A DNA stretch of 64,000 nt from Sphingomonas kyeonggiensis (GCF_014196745.1 NZ_JACIEH010000003.1:1276024-1340023), one strand, 5' to 3'. Counted from the stretch's first letter, positions 19,234 through 28,008 are shown. Program-made: numbers and translations. The notes: generated by a model not told the origin, from the sequence alone.

Positions 19234-20412
19234 CTAGGCGAACCGATCGGGTCGGAAGCCGTCGAGCGCGTCGGCTGCGATACCATCAACGATCTCGAGT
19301 GCAGCTAGCCGGCCAAGCGCGGGCGCAAGGGTGACGCCACTATGGGTGACGGCGCTATAGAGGCCCCGTACGCCCGGGGCGAAGCCGACCACGGGGAACG
19401 AGTCCGCTGGCACCACGCGCTGGCCGACACTGACCCGCTCTATTGCTGCTTGGCGAAGGGTCGGCAGATATGAAGCTGCTGCCGCCTGGATGATCCTTCC
19501 AAAAGCCTGCACGTCCACCCCGTTGGGAGCACCGCCTTCATGTCCGCTGATGCTGGCGACGATACGGCCGTCCGGCAATTGCTTGAACGTGCTGCGCGGC
19601 CCGAAGACGACTCGGTCCAGCACCTGCTTTTGCGGCGCGGTGTGGAGGAGGGCCCCCGGCGAGGCGGTGAGCGGTAGCCGCACACCGCCCTGTCCAGCCA
19701 GCACCTCGCTGCCGAGGCCCGCTGCCAGCACCACCGTATCCGCCTCGATTACACCATCGGGGGTTCGCACCCCGGTGACCTTTCCGTCGCGCAGGAGGAG
19801 GGAGGTGACGTTCACCGGGGCCCGCAATCTGACGCCGAGCTTCGCAGCGCGCGCGATGAGCGCGGCCACCGCGCCGGCGGGGTCGACGGCGCCTTCCTCG
19901 GGGAAGAAAGCTCCGGCCGAGACCGGGCCGATGGCCAGCCTGGGCAGCAGGGCCTGGAGCGCGGCAGCATCAATACCGCGCCCTGCATAGCCCCATTGCT
20001 GCGCGATCCTGAGGCTCTCGCTCAGCTTCGCGGACTCCGCCTCTGTGTCCCGCCAATAAGTGGCGCCGCCCCATTGCAGGGGAAGCGCTGGGCCGGCTTC
20101 CTGCTGCCAGATCCGCCAGCCGGCCATGCCAAGCCAGTTCAGCTGGAAATAGGGTCGCGAGCCGGTCTTGGTCGAGGCGTTGAGATAGGCGAAGGAGTCG
20201 CCGGTCGCGCCGGCCGCGGGCTTGAACCGCTCGAGGATGGTGACCGCCACGCCGCGCTTGGCCAGCTCATAGGCGATCGCGGCTCCGACGATCCCGGCAC
20301 CGATCACGATCGCGGTGCGGTTGCCGGGCGCAGCGGTGGTTGCGCGTGCCGCCCCCAGTGCCAGCGGAGCCGACGCGAGCAGCCCCAGCGTGGCACGGCG
20401 GTCGACCCTCAT
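19234..20412 (-). CDS. Tat-exported FAD-dependent amine/D-amino-acid oxidoreductase (DAO family)
   Basis: 392 residues. The N-terminus VDRRATLGLLASAPLALG is a twin-arginine signal, so the enzyme probably acts in the periplasm. Residues ~34-61 are the FAD-binding Rossmann fold (AIVIGAGIVGAAIAYELAKRG, with the acidic residue in TILERF). The rest matches the DAO family of D-amino acid dehydrogenases and glycine/sarcosine oxidases, ending in a FAD-contacting region (DSFPVVGFAPGVRGLYSAVTHSGVTLAPALG). The start codon overlaps the stop of the upstream dipeptidase gene (ATGA). With that neighbour, a role in oxidising (D-)amino acids released from peptides is a fair inference; the substrate is not proven. 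Confidence 0.85.
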   Translation of the reverse strand: MRVDRRATLGLLASAPLALGAARATTAAPGNRTAIVIGAGIVGAAIAYELAKRGVAVTILERFKPAAGATGDSFAYLNASTKTGSRPYFQLNWLGMAGWRIWQQEAGPALPLQWGGATYWRDTEAESAKLSESLRIAQQWGYAGRGIDAAALQALLPRLAIGPVSAGAFFPEEGAVDPAGAVAALIARAAKLGVRLRAPVNVTSLLLRDGKVTGVRTPDGVIEADTVVLAAGLGSEVLAGQGGVRLPLTASPGALLHTAPQKQVLDRVVFGPRSTFKQLPDGRIVASISGHEGGAPNGVDVQAFGRIIQAAAASYLPTLRQAAIERVSVGQRVVPADSFPVVGFAPGVRGLYSAVTHSGVTLAPALGRLAALEIVDGIAADALDGFRPDRFA

Positions 20413-21704
20413 TGGCCTGCCTTCGGCTTGGCCAGCGCCTGGACCTGTCCCCAGACGCGCAGGAAATTGCCGCCCCACAGCTTGGCGATATCTTCCTCGC
20501 TATAGCCGCGGCGCTGCAGCTCGGCAGTGATGTTTATCGACTCGCCGACATCGTTCCAGCCGATCACCCCGCCGCCATGGTTGAAGTCGGACGAGATACC
20601 GACATGGTCGACGCCGATCTTCTTCACGACATAGTCGATCTGGTCGACATAGTCCTTGAGCGACGCGCGATAGTCCGGGCTGCCGGTGATCGCGTGGAAT
20701 TCGGCGCTGTACTTCTCGAACACCGCGGGCGGGAGCACCTTTACGCCCTTGTCCGAAAGCGGCTGGATGCCCGCCGGGGTCTTGTCCTCGGGAATGCCGT
20801 AGCGGCGGCGGATCTCGTTCAGCCTGGCCAGAGCCTCGGGCGGGAAGGCCTTCACCCAGGAGCTATAGGCGTTGATTGCGACCACGCCGCCCTTGTCGGC
20901 GATCGCCTGCAGAGTCGCGTCGTCCAGGTTACGTGGATGGTCGATCACTGCGCGCGCATTCGAGTGGGATGCGATCACGGGCGCACGGCTGAGCTCGATC
21001 ACCTGGCGCACGCCCTGCGCAGTGATCTGCGACACGTCGATCACCACGCCGAGATCGTTGAGCCGCGCCACCGCTTCACGACCCAGCGGCGAGAGGCCGC
21101 CATGCTCGCCCAGTTTGTCGCCGCGCAGCAGGTTCGGCCGGGCGGAGTCCGCCAAGTCGTTGTTGCCGGCATGGGTGAAGCCGAAGATCGACACGCCCTT
21201 GTCGTGCCAGGCATCGAGCTGGTTCAGGTCCTTGCCGATCAGGTTGCCGTTGAGGATCGACAGGATGATCGCGACGCGTCCCGACCCCTCGATCGCGCGC
21301 AACTCCTCGGGCGAGCGCGCGATTTCGGTTTGCTGCGGATAGCGGCGGACCACGGCTTCGATCGCATCCAGCTTGCGCTGGCCCTTTGCCGCGGCTTCGG
21401 CATAGCCGGCTGGCGTCCGCGCGTTCTGCGGCACGAAGATCGCCAGCACCGCGCCCTTCAGCCGGCCGCGCTTCGCCTTGACGAAGTCGAATTGGTCGGG
21501 GCCGTCCTTGCCCGGATCATGCGCGCCGGTGCCGAATTCGAACGGGATGTCGAGATGGTTGTCGAGATTCGGGATGCGCTCCTGCAACGCGATCGCCGCC
21601 TGGAGCTGTTCCGGCGTGAAGCTCTGGGCATGCGCGCTGGCAAGGGGCAGCGCCGCCCCTGCCAGCAGCAGGAGCAATTTCGAACGAAGGGCAAATCGGG
21701 CCAT
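20409..21704 (-). CDS. Membrane dipeptidase, M19 (renal dipeptidase) family, secreted
   Basis: 431 residues with signal peptide LLLLLAGAALPLASAHA|Q. The first zinc motif H-x-D is in PNLDNHLDIPFEF (H50, D52). Other family segments are KGGVVAINAYSS and the C-terminal DHVGISSDFNHGGG. M19 enzymes are dizinc peptidases that split dipeptides and tolerate a D-residue at the C-terminal position. It lies third in the operon TBDR, NTF2-like, dipeptidase, DAO oxidase, 26 bp after the NTF2-like gene. Together these suggest import of dipeptides across the outer membrane, periplasmic hydrolysis and amino acid oxidation. Confidence 0.9.
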   Translation of the reverse strand: MARFALRSKLLLLLAGAALPLASAHAQSFTPEQLQAAIALQERIPNLDNHLDIPFEFGTGAHDPGKDGPDQFDFVKAKRGRLKGAVLAIFVPQNARTPAGYAEAAAKGQRKLDAIEAVVRRYPQQTEIARSPEELRAIEGSGRVAIILSILNGNLIGKDLNQLDAWHDKGVSIFGFTHAGNNDLADSARPNLLRGDKLGEHGGLSPLGREAVARLNDLGVVIDVSQITAQGVRQVIELSRAPVIASHSNARAVIDHPRNLDDATLQAIADKGGVVAINAYSSWVKAFPPEALARLNEIRRRYGIPEDKTPAGIQPLSDKGVKVLPPAVFEKYSAEFHAITGSPDYRASLKDYVDQIDYVVKKIGVDHVGISSDFNHGGGVIGWNDVGESINITAELQRRGYSEEDIAKLWGGNFLRVWGQVQALAKPKAGQ

Positions 21705-21730
21705 GGGATGTCTCGCTTCGGAAAAGGGGA

Positions 21731-22207
21731 TTACTGGGCCGGGCGGGTCAGCTGGCGGGCGATGAGCTGCCAGCCACGCGGACCCTTGGTCCACACGTCG
21801 AGGCCCGAAAGCCGCGCGGTGCTGGTGCTCCCGTCGTCCTTGCTCAGGTGGAAGGTCCAGCTGGCGGTCACATAGGCGACGTTGCCGTAGCTGCGGACCT
21901 TCGTATCGGCGATGTCGACCGCAGTGAAGCGCTTGCCCGGTGCCAGGGTCCGGTCGATCTGCGCGACCTTGGACAGAACGGCACCGTCGGTATGGCCATA
22001 GGAGATGTCCGGGTGGAAGGCCGCCTCCAGCCCCGCCCGGTCGCCCTTCACTACCGCCGCACGATAGGCATCGATCGCGGCGATGACGGCGGCGCGGGTC
22101 GCGGCCGTGCCCTGTTCCTGCACGGGCGCCCCTTCCTGTGCGAAGGCCGGAACGGCAGTCAGGCTTGCGGCGGCGAGCAGTGCGGCGCCGAGATATCCAG
22201 ATTTCAT
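21731..22207 (-). CDS. NTF2-like (SnoaL/DUF4440) exported protein
   Basis: 158 residues: signal peptide (LGAALLAAASLTAVPAFA|QEG) and one NTF2-like cone fold (AVIAAIDAYRAAVVKGDRAGLEAAFHPDISYGHTDG ... GNVAYVTASWTFHL ... GWQLIARQLTRP). Such domains bind small ligands or act as accessory enzymes. The gene lies 13 bp after the TBDR gene and before the dipeptidase gene. AAGGAG is present 11 nt before the ATG. The role in the operon is unknown. Confidence 0.82.
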   Translation of the reverse strand: MKSGYLGAALLAAASLTAVPAFAQEGAPVQEQGTAATRAAVIAAIDAYRAAVVKGDRAGLEAAFHPDISYGHTDGAVLSKVAQIDRTLAPGKRFTAVDIADTKVRSYGNVAYVTASWTFHLSKDDGSTSTARLSGLDVWTKGPRGWQLIARQLTRPAQ

Positions 22208-22220
22208 GGGTGCAGGCTCC

Positions 22221-24686
22221 TTAGAAGGACAGGTCGAGGCGAGCGAAATAGGTGCGTCCGGCGCCGCCCTCCGGCGACAGGCCGGAATAGAGCGCGACCA
22301 CGGGATTGCGGGCTGCCGGGAGCACCTGGTCGGGATGGCTGTCGAGCAGGTTGTTGATGCCGGCCGAGATGCGCGCATTTGCGAAAAGGCGGTAACCGGC
22401 GGAGAAGTTCACCACTTCCTGCGGCCCGAAGCGCTGGTCATAGGCGACCACGGCATTGCGTGCCCAATAGATGCCGTAGCGGGTGCCCGAGAGATGGGCG
22501 TCGAACCCGCCATTGCTGTAGTCGGCGGCCAGGCGCAGGAAGGTGTCGGGATTCCATTCCTCGATCAGCCCGCGCGCCTCATGGCCGATCAGCGACAGGC
22601 CGCTGCCCGCCAGCACCGCCGGGGTCGCCTTGATATGGGTGATCCTGGTGTCGCTTAGGTTGAAGCCCGCGCTCAGGTCGAGCCGCTGGTCCTGGCCAAG
22701 CCGCCAGCGATAGCGTGCGGTCGCATCGATACCGCGGGTCCGGGTGTCGACCGCATTGGTGAAGTACTGCGCGCCCGAATAGGTCGGGAAGCCGGCACTG
22801 GTCAGCACCTGGCGGACCAGTGAGCCGGTCAGCGTCTCGGACAGGGCGATGCGATCGTCGATCGTCGTCTGGTAGAAGTCCACCGTCACCGATAGGTCGC
22901 TGCTCGGCGTCCAGACCAGGCCGGTCGAGAGGTTGGTCGCCTTTTCCGGTTTGAGCGGCGTCGCGCCCAGCGCACGGGCAACCGCGCTGTCCACCCGCGC
23001 CAGCTTGTTCGTCGCCAGCACGCCATTGGTGATGTTGGGGATGGTCCGCGAATAGGCCGACTGGCCGAGCGACGGTGCGCGATAGCCGGTGCCGGCGCTG
23101 CCGCGCCAGGCGAGCTTCGGAGTCACTTCATAGCGCAGCGCCAGGCGGGCATTCCCGGTCGTGCCGAAGTCCGAATAATGCTCGACGCGCCCGGACGCGG
23201 TGGCCCGCAGCCCCTTGGCGAGCTCGGTCTCCAGCTCGAGATAGCCTCCGACCACGTCGCGGGTGGTGCGTCCGGCATCGTCGGGCGAGAAGCCGCCAAA
23301 GCCCTGCGAGGCCGGCGTCGCCACCTTGCCGGCATTGGGCCCGTCGAGGATCGGCACGCCGCCATTGGCCCAGGAGCCGTAATCGCCCTGGAACACCTGA
23401 TAGGCCTCATGGCGATAGGCCAGGCCTGCCGCGACATTGAGGGGGCCGCGCAGGAAGCCGGTCTCGAACGGGCGCTTCCAGTCGAAGGTGACATTGGCCT
23501 GCTCGTTGAGCAGGTCGCCGGTGTCGAACGAGGTCGGGCTGGCGGTGCCGAGACTGGCATTGTTGGTGTTGTAGACCAGGCTCTCCACCCGGTTGCGCCC
23601 GTAGTTCGCACCCAGGTCGAAATCGCCGGCCTTGCCCGACCAGCGCGCCCCGCCGCCGATCGAGGCGTCACGCGAATGGACGCGCAGGAAAGGCTGGAAA
23701 CCGTCCGGGAACAGTGCGCGCACCGTCTGGTCGGCATTGGGCTGGCGGAGATTGCCAAAGCCCTCATCCTTGCGCCAGCCATAGCTTCCGGTGAGGTACA
23801 GCGTCACGCCGCCGACGGTGCTCTCGGCGTTGAGCAGCAGGTTCTCACGCTTGGTAGCGCCGCTGCCATAGAACCAGTTGCGGTTGGGGAAGCTCGCCTC
23901 GCGCGGATCGCCGGCGAAGTACATCGTCCGGTTATCCCGGCCGGAAAGCCGCGTGCGTCCGATGTCCCAGACGTCGAACGCCAGGGTAACCGAGCCGTCG
24001 CCCGGCAGCTTGGCTCCGATCGAGCCCTCGATGCTCTTGGTCTCGCCGTCGCCCTTGTCGTTGACGCCGTACTGGACCCCGAGATTACCGTGCCCGGCCT
24101 GCTTCTTGAGCACGATGTTGACCACGCCAGCGATCGCGTCGGAGCCATATTGCGCGGAAGCGCCGTCGAGCAGCACCTCGACGCGCTCGATCGCGCTCAG
24201 CGGGATGCTGTTGAGATCGACGGTCTGCGCGCCCTTGGCGACACCGCTGCCGGCATTGAGCTGGGCGGTGGCGTGGCGGCGCTTGCTGTTGATCAGTACC
24301 AGCGTCTCATCCGCCGCCAGGCCGCGCAGCGATACGCCCTTGACGAAGCTCGCCGCGTTCGAGGAGGGCACCGAGGTCGGGAAATTGAAGGAAGGCACTA
24401 GGCGTTGGAGCGCTTCGGACAGGGTGCGTGCGCCGGTCGCCTGCAGATCTTCGCCACTAACGAGCTGGACCGGCGCAGAGCTCTCCAGCGCCTTGTTGCC
24501 GCTGCGCGAGCCGACCACGACGATGGCGTCCTGCTCATCTCCCGTAGCACCGGATTGCGCCTGGGCGGGAGTGATCAGCGCGAGAGGCACTGCCATCGCC
24601 GTCGTGGCAACGCCTCCAAAAATCCGGAGATCAATTCCACCGATTTCGACGCGTCTCGCCGAAACGCCACAGTTCTGATAACGCAT
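22221..24686 (-). CDS. TonB-dependent outer-membrane receptor
   Basis: About 821 residues. After an unusually long signal region (cleavage near PAQAQ|SG, residue ~44) comes a TonB box (DAIVVVGSR), the plug domain (LSEALQRLVPSFNFP ... SIPLSAIERVEVLLDGASAQYGSDAIAGVVNIVL) and a 22-strand barrel ending LDLSF with the terminal aromatic residue. There is no STN domain, so no direct sigma signalling. It is the first gene of a four-gene operon with dipeptidase and amine oxidoreductase, which suggests peptide or amino-acid-like substrates. ATG 24686 is favoured, although the ribosome binding site (GGGGGA) is distant; an in-frame start at 24731 is possible. Confidence 0.92.
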   Translation of the reverse strand: MRYQNCGVSARRVEIGGIDLRIFGGVATTAMAVPLALITPAQAQSGATGDEQDAIVVVGSRSGNKALESSAPVQLVSGEDLQATGARTLSEALQRLVPSFNFPTSVPSSNAASFVKGVSLRGLAADETLVLINSKRRHATAQLNAGSGVAKGAQTVDLNSIPLSAIERVEVLLDGASAQYGSDAIAGVVNIVLKKQAGHGNLGVQYGVNDKGDGETKSIEGSIGAKLPGDGSVTLAFDVWDIGRTRLSGRDNRTMYFAGDPREASFPNRNWFYGSGATKRENLLLNAESTVGGVTLYLTGSYGWRKDEGFGNLRQPNADQTVRALFPDGFQPFLRVHSRDASIGGGARWSGKAGDFDLGANYGRNRVESLVYNTNNASLGTASPTSFDTGDLLNEQANVTFDWKRPFETGFLRGPLNVAAGLAYRHEAYQVFQGDYGSWANGGVPILDGPNAGKVATPASQGFGGFSPDDAGRTTRDVVGGYLELETELAKGLRATASGRVEHYSDFGTTGNARLALRYEVTPKLAWRGSAGTGYRAPSLGQSAYSRTIPNITNGVLATNKLARVDSAVARALGATPLKPEKATNLSTGLVWTPSSDLSVTVDFYQTTIDDRIALSETLTGSLVRQVLTSAGFPTYSGAQYFTNAVDTRTRGIDATARYRWRLGQDQRLDLSAGFNLSDTRITHIKATPAVLAGSGLSLIGHEARGLIEEWNPDTFLRLAADYSNGGFDAHLSGTRYGIYWARNAVVAYDQRFGPQEVVNFSAGYRLFANARISAGINNLLDSHPDQVLPAARNPVVALYSGLSPEGGAGRTYFARLDLSF

Positions 24687-24739
24687 GACTATGCTATCCC
24701 CCTGATAGACATCAGGCGGGTTGATCAACATTATTTCGG

Positions 24740-24768
24740 CATAACTTCTCGTTCGGGAAACCCGTCAA
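24740..24768 (-). promoter_or_regulatory. Possible promoter of the TBDR operon
   Basis: On the minus strand TTGACG and GTTATG are 17 nt apart, with the -10-like element 54 bp before the start codon. The -35 matches 5 of 6 consensus bases and the -10 only weakly. Confidence 0.25.
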
Positions 24769-25158
24769 AGGCCTCACCGCACGAAATTATCATCCCTTGC
24801 GGGAATCACTGCAGAAACGCGCAACCCACCTTTGTTTTTGCTTACAGCTAAAAACCTACCGAAATGGTGGGAATTATCTAGATAGTTAGACTTGTAACCG
24901 GACTAGGTCAGCTATTGGGCTGGGTTCGCACCCGTCTGCGTATCACCGCGTTGCCGTCGCCACACTCATCGAGGGCGAGTTCTCATGGTCGGCACGGGAG
25001 CACTAGAATCGCCGCCGTTTTCAATTGCTTCAGCTGCTCGCGACCACGTTCCGCCTGTCGAGCGCTATTCAGCCGTGTCCGCTTTGGTCCTTTGCGATCC
25101 CAAGAGTTGTCAGTCCGCAACCGGCCCGTAGGTCAGCGTTTGCCTGAAGTCCGAATAG

Positions 25159-25189
25159 AAGGTCCGGGCGCGTGGTGCGCCCGGACCTT
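25159..25189 (-). terminator. Terminator hairpin belonging to the TBDR remnant
   Basis: AAGGTCCGGGCGC (25159-25171), a 5-nt loop, and the exact 13-bp complement (25177-25189). It sits 17 bp past the stop of the degenerate TBDR C-terminus on the minus strand, so an orphan terminator of the lost receptor gene is likely. Confidence 0.7.
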
Positions 25190-25205
25190 ATTGCCTGCGC
25201 CGACT

Positions 25206-25290
25206 TCAGAACCCGTACGAGAGACGCAGGTAGCTAAACTGACCCGGCAGGTCATAGGTGGTTGGATCGAAATTTGCGGAAACAAACCGT
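25206..25290 (-). pseudogene. C-terminal remnant of a TonB-dependent receptor
   Basis: On the minus strand the last 27 codons before a TGA at 25208-25206 read FVSANFDPTTYDLPG then QFSYLRLSYGF. This is a typical last barrel strand of a sphingomonad TBDR, ending in the obligatory Phe. Upstream the frame dissolves into unrelated sequence (Arg/Leu-rich), so the gene is only a stub. It keeps its terminator. Confidence 0.75.
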
Positions 25291-25509
25291 AGGCGTTTGC
25301 GCAATGGCAACGGGGTGCACATGCCGCGATCAATCGCGCAGTGTGGCTTTGGCGTGACAGCGGCGAGGGGATCTCAGGAAGAGGCGACACGGAGCGAACC
25401 GACCGGGATTGGATCGGAAGACGAATGGCTGCTTCTCGCAATGACCGAACTTGAAGGCGACAGTCGCCTACCGGACCAAATGCCGCCGGGCAGCTAAGGG
25501 CGTGCGCTG

Positions 25510-25711
25510 CCTGTGGCGCTTGTGCGTTGGCGCATCAATCTCGGCTGCATAATCGCCGGAACCTTCAGGCTTCACGCCCACAGCCTGCGCATTGACGATC
25601 CAGGATCGGTGGGTGCGCACGAACCGCGCGGGCCAAGCTCTTCTTCAGCGCTGCGAGTGAAGAGCGTATCATCAGCCTGCCGGGTCGATGGCGAGTACTT
25701 CCTCCAGTCGG
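25510..25711 (-). pseudogene. Frameshifted LytTR DNA-binding domain remnant
   Basis: Three minus-strand frames give consecutive pieces of one LytTR domain: RLEEVLAIDPAG (about 25677-25711), then SSLAALKKSLAR (25628-25663), then FVRTHRSWIVNAQAV followed by KPEGSGDYAAEID (25529-25623). The motif FVRxHRSxIVN is the LytTR core and is also present in the intact regulator at 31465. At least two frameshifts and two stops break the frame, so it is a pseudogene. Its partners and target are unknown. Confidence 0.7.
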
Positions 25712-25784
25712 ATAGAGGATGATGCGCGCAACAGGAGCCGCTTGAATAGCCTGGTAGCGCTAAGGGGATGGTAACGGGCCGGCT

Positions 25785-26459
25785 TCAATCCACGCGAGGC
25801 AGCGCGTCGAGTTGCGCCCGGTAGTTCGCGATCAGCACAGGGTCGGCATCGTTTTGGTGCCTGGCGATGAAGGCGGTCAACGTCGCGCGATACTCCGCGA
25901 TGAAGGCTGCGTTGCCCGGGCTGGCCGCGAATTGCGCGGCCGCCTTGTCGACTGGTCTGCGATCCTGCTCGATCAGATATTGTCTCCCATAAGGTGAGAG
26001 GTCGCGCATGATGACGAAGTTGCGCGGGAAACCAGGGATGTATCGGACTGCGAACCGCTCGCCCTTAGGGGGGATGAGAATGGCGTTGGTGATCGGATAG
26101 ATGGTAGCGGACATGGTGTCGAACTGTGTTACCACGTCGCGGCCGTCCGCGGTCCGCATCACCGCGTCATACGCCCAGATGGGGGAGTCGTTCAGCGTCG
26201 AATTGGTTTCCTCGGCCTGGGTGATGACGGCCGTCCCGTCGACTCCGAACGCCTGGAGGAACAGCGCGTTGAAGAGGTGTGCGGTGAAGATGTTCACCAT
26301 GCCTAGAACGAAGAACACGATTATCAGCGCCTGCCAGCCCTGATTGCGCCGCCACCTCGCCAGCAACTGGGCCAGTACCACGCCCAGGATGATGAGCAGG
26401 GGCAGGGACCAGATGGGATGCTGGGTAAGGAAGTAGAGGATCGCGGACAGTATGACCAT
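25785..26459 (-). CDS. Hypothetical membrane protein (DUF3592-like style)
   Basis: 224 residues with two N-terminal transmembrane helices (residues ~15-33 and ~43-65) and a soluble C-terminal domain that includes a beta-rich part (GTAVITQAEETNSTLNDSPIWAY then FDTMSATIYP). The pattern of a small-molecule-free beta domain after two helices resembles DUF3592 proteins, but I cannot confirm this. The last ~70 residues are helical (QFAASPGNAAFIAEYRATLTAF). It is last in a three-gene minus-strand set with gaps of 46 and 38 bp. Function unknown. Confidence 0.7.
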   Translation of the reverse strand: MVILSAILYFLTQHPIWSLPLLIILGVVLAQLLARWRRNQGWQALIIVFFVLGMVNIFTAHLFNALFLQAFGVDGTAVITQAEETNSTLNDSPIWAYDAVMRTADGRDVVTQFDTMSATIYPITNAILIPPKGERFAVRYIPGFPRNFVIMRDLSPYGRQYLIEQDRRPVDKAAAQFAASPGNAAFIAEYRATLTAFIARHQNDADPVLIANYRAQLDALPRVD

Positions 26460-26505
26460 GGGGTGCCTGATCTAGAGTAGCGACAGTGCGTGCGGCATGT
26501 CGCGG

Positions 26506-27030
26506 CTATGGTGTGCGGGATTCCTCGTAGCGGTCGAGCGCTTCTTGATCGGCTTTGAGGACGAACTCGCAGGCGAGCAGCGTCTTGCCGGGCAGCGAAG
26601 GGCTCTCCCGCGCGATGATCGACACCGTCCCCAGCTCGGGTTGCGGCTGCTGATCCCGCGGTAATGCCCGGGAATAGTCCTTGGTGGCGGTGCCGAGCAG
26701 CGTGGAGCCCTTCTTGGCCAGCTGGTAGCGATTGGCGAGCGCATCGGCCTGCAGCCCCTCGATCAGGACGCCGACCGATGTGCCGGCGAAGATGACTTCG
26801 CGCGTCTTGAAGCCATCCTGCCCAAACTCCTGCGGCAGTTTGTAGACATCGGCACCCAGCATCGATGTGTCGGGCTTGGCGAGCTTCTCGGCGGCTTCGT
26901 AGAGCGCAGTGGCCGAGTCCGATGAATAGGCCGGCTTGCAGAGCGCTGCGTTGTAGAACGGGTCTGCGGATGCCGGCGTGGCGAACATTGCGCCCCACAG
27001 GATCGGGAGGACGAGGGGGCTGCGAAGCAT
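26506..27030 (-). CDS. Hypothetical secreted protein
   Basis: 174 residues with a clean signal peptide (SPLVLPILWGAMFATPASA|DPF). The mature part has Cys residues near both ends (ALCKPAY and LACEF) that could form a disulfide, and a segment (EVIFAGTSVGVLIEGLQADALANRYQL) that looks like a mixed alpha/beta fold. No known family recognised. The start at 27030 has AGGA 7 nt upstream; a longer frame from 27081 would overlap the upstream gene. Middle gene of the three-gene set 25785-27605. Confidence 0.7.
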   Translation of the reverse strand: MLRSPLVLPILWGAMFATPASADPFYNAALCKPAYSSDSATALYEAAEKLAKPDTSMLGADVYKLPQEFGQDGFKTREVIFAGTSVGVLIEGLQADALANRYQLAKKGSTLLGTATKDYSRALPRDQQPQPELGTVSIIARESPSLPGKTLLACEFVLKADQEALDRYEESRTP

Positions 27031-27068
27031 CGATGATCCTGTGCTAGATCGAGGGTGGATAGGGTAGG

Positions 27069-27605
27069 TCACTTTGGCCAAAGGTCCGGTGCCATGGGGC
27101 AGGCGTGTTGCTTCACCTCGAGCCGGACGATGTCGTTATGACCGCGTACTTCGTCGCGAATATAGCCGACCCGGACCCGGGAATCAGCGTGGACGAATCC
27201 GCCTCCAGGCTCGACCCGGTGATAGCCAAGCCGGATCTCGTTCGCGGCGTAATAGAATTCCCGGCCAGCGACGTTCCATCGTTCCAAGCCGGAATCCGCC
27301 TCGTTAGGATTGGCCAGTCCGGGGTGGAACTGATCGAGGCACCCTTCGACGCTGGCGAACCGGCCACTCTGGACCAGGGCCCGTACTTCCCGGCTCTGAC
27401 GAATGTCGTGCCAGGTCATCCACCCCGCCGCGGCGGTCCAACCCAAAGCCGGAAGCAGGTAGAAAAGGGCGGGCCATCCTCTGTGGCGCCACGCGTACAG
27501 CACTGCGCCGGTCAGGCACAGGCCGACCGCCAGGAAGAACAGGTCGAAGGCATAGGCCGGGCGGATCAGGTCGGGATCGCGGGTGAGATCGAAAACGACG
27601 TCCAA
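27069..27605 (-). CDS. Hypothetical membrane protein, TTG start
   Basis: 178 residues. Two transmembrane helices (FDLFFLAVGLCLTGAVLYAW and ALFYLLPALGWTAAAGWMTW) precede a soluble domain with WNVAGREFYYAANEIRLGYHRVEPGGG, a beta-rich sequence. The start codon is TTG at 27605 with AAGGTG upstream; the next in-frame ATG would lose both helices. It is first in a run with two other unidentified membrane or exported proteins of similar layout, which may act together. Function unknown. Confidence 0.65.
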   Translation of the reverse strand: MDVVFDLTRDPDLIRPAYAFDLFFLAVGLCLTGAVLYAWRHRGWPALFYLLPALGWTAAAGWMTWHDIRQSREVRALVQSGRFASVEGCLDQFHPGLANPNEADSGLERWNVAGREFYYAANEIRLGYHRVEPGGGFVHADSRVRVGYIRDEVRGHNDIVRLEVKQHACPMAPDLWPK

Positions 27606-27705
27606 GCACGCACCTTGTCTGCCCCGCCCATCCTACTATCCACGGGCGAGCGCGCTGCGTCAAACCCGTTTGGAGATCACGTCAGCGTTAGATCGGTTGC
27701 CTGGA

Positions 27706-28008
27706 TCAGCTCTCGCCCCGGAGGTGAAGCCCGGGCGTTCCGCAAGGGCCCTTTATGAGGGACGCAACCACTGCGGAGCGAGTGCGCGTTAGTCCGGTGA
27801 GGTCTTGGTAGAATTCCACGTCCTCCGTGAAATAGTCCGCCATCGCAGCTGCATCGCATGCGTTGAAGGCGCGCCAGAACGCATCATCGGCGCATCGGAC
27901 GCCCTGTTCGTCCGATGCGGGTACCGGGGCCACGGTCTGCGCCAGGGCTTCATCCGCCCCCAGGACGCCACCGGCAATGGCGATCAACAGCCCCACTCGC
28001 CAGGACAT
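27706..28008 (-). CDS. Truncated NTF2-like (DUF4440) exported protein
   Basis: 100 residues: signal peptide (VGLLIAIAGGVLGADEALA|QT) followed by the first half of an NTF2-like domain (DDAFWRAFNACDAAAMADYFTEDVEFYQDLTG). The frame stops after KGPCGTPGLHLRGES. Relatives that I remember continue for another 40-60 residues with the central beta-sheet, so this copy is probably truncated and may not fold. No good continuation is visible in the next 100 bp. The ATG at 28008 is inside a longer frame starting at 28038. Confidence 0.6.
   Translation of the reverse strand: MSWRVGLLIAIAGGVLGADEALAQTVAPVPASDEQGVRCADDAFWRAFNACDAAAMADYFTEDVEFYQDLTGLTRTRSAVVASLIKGPCGTPGLHLRGES

Noticed and set aside
19073..19237. 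Possible 54-codon gene before the DAO oxidoreductase stop
   Set aside because: The ribosome binding site is directly against the ATG and the end overlaps the neighbouring stop; no family recognised. Too weak to call.
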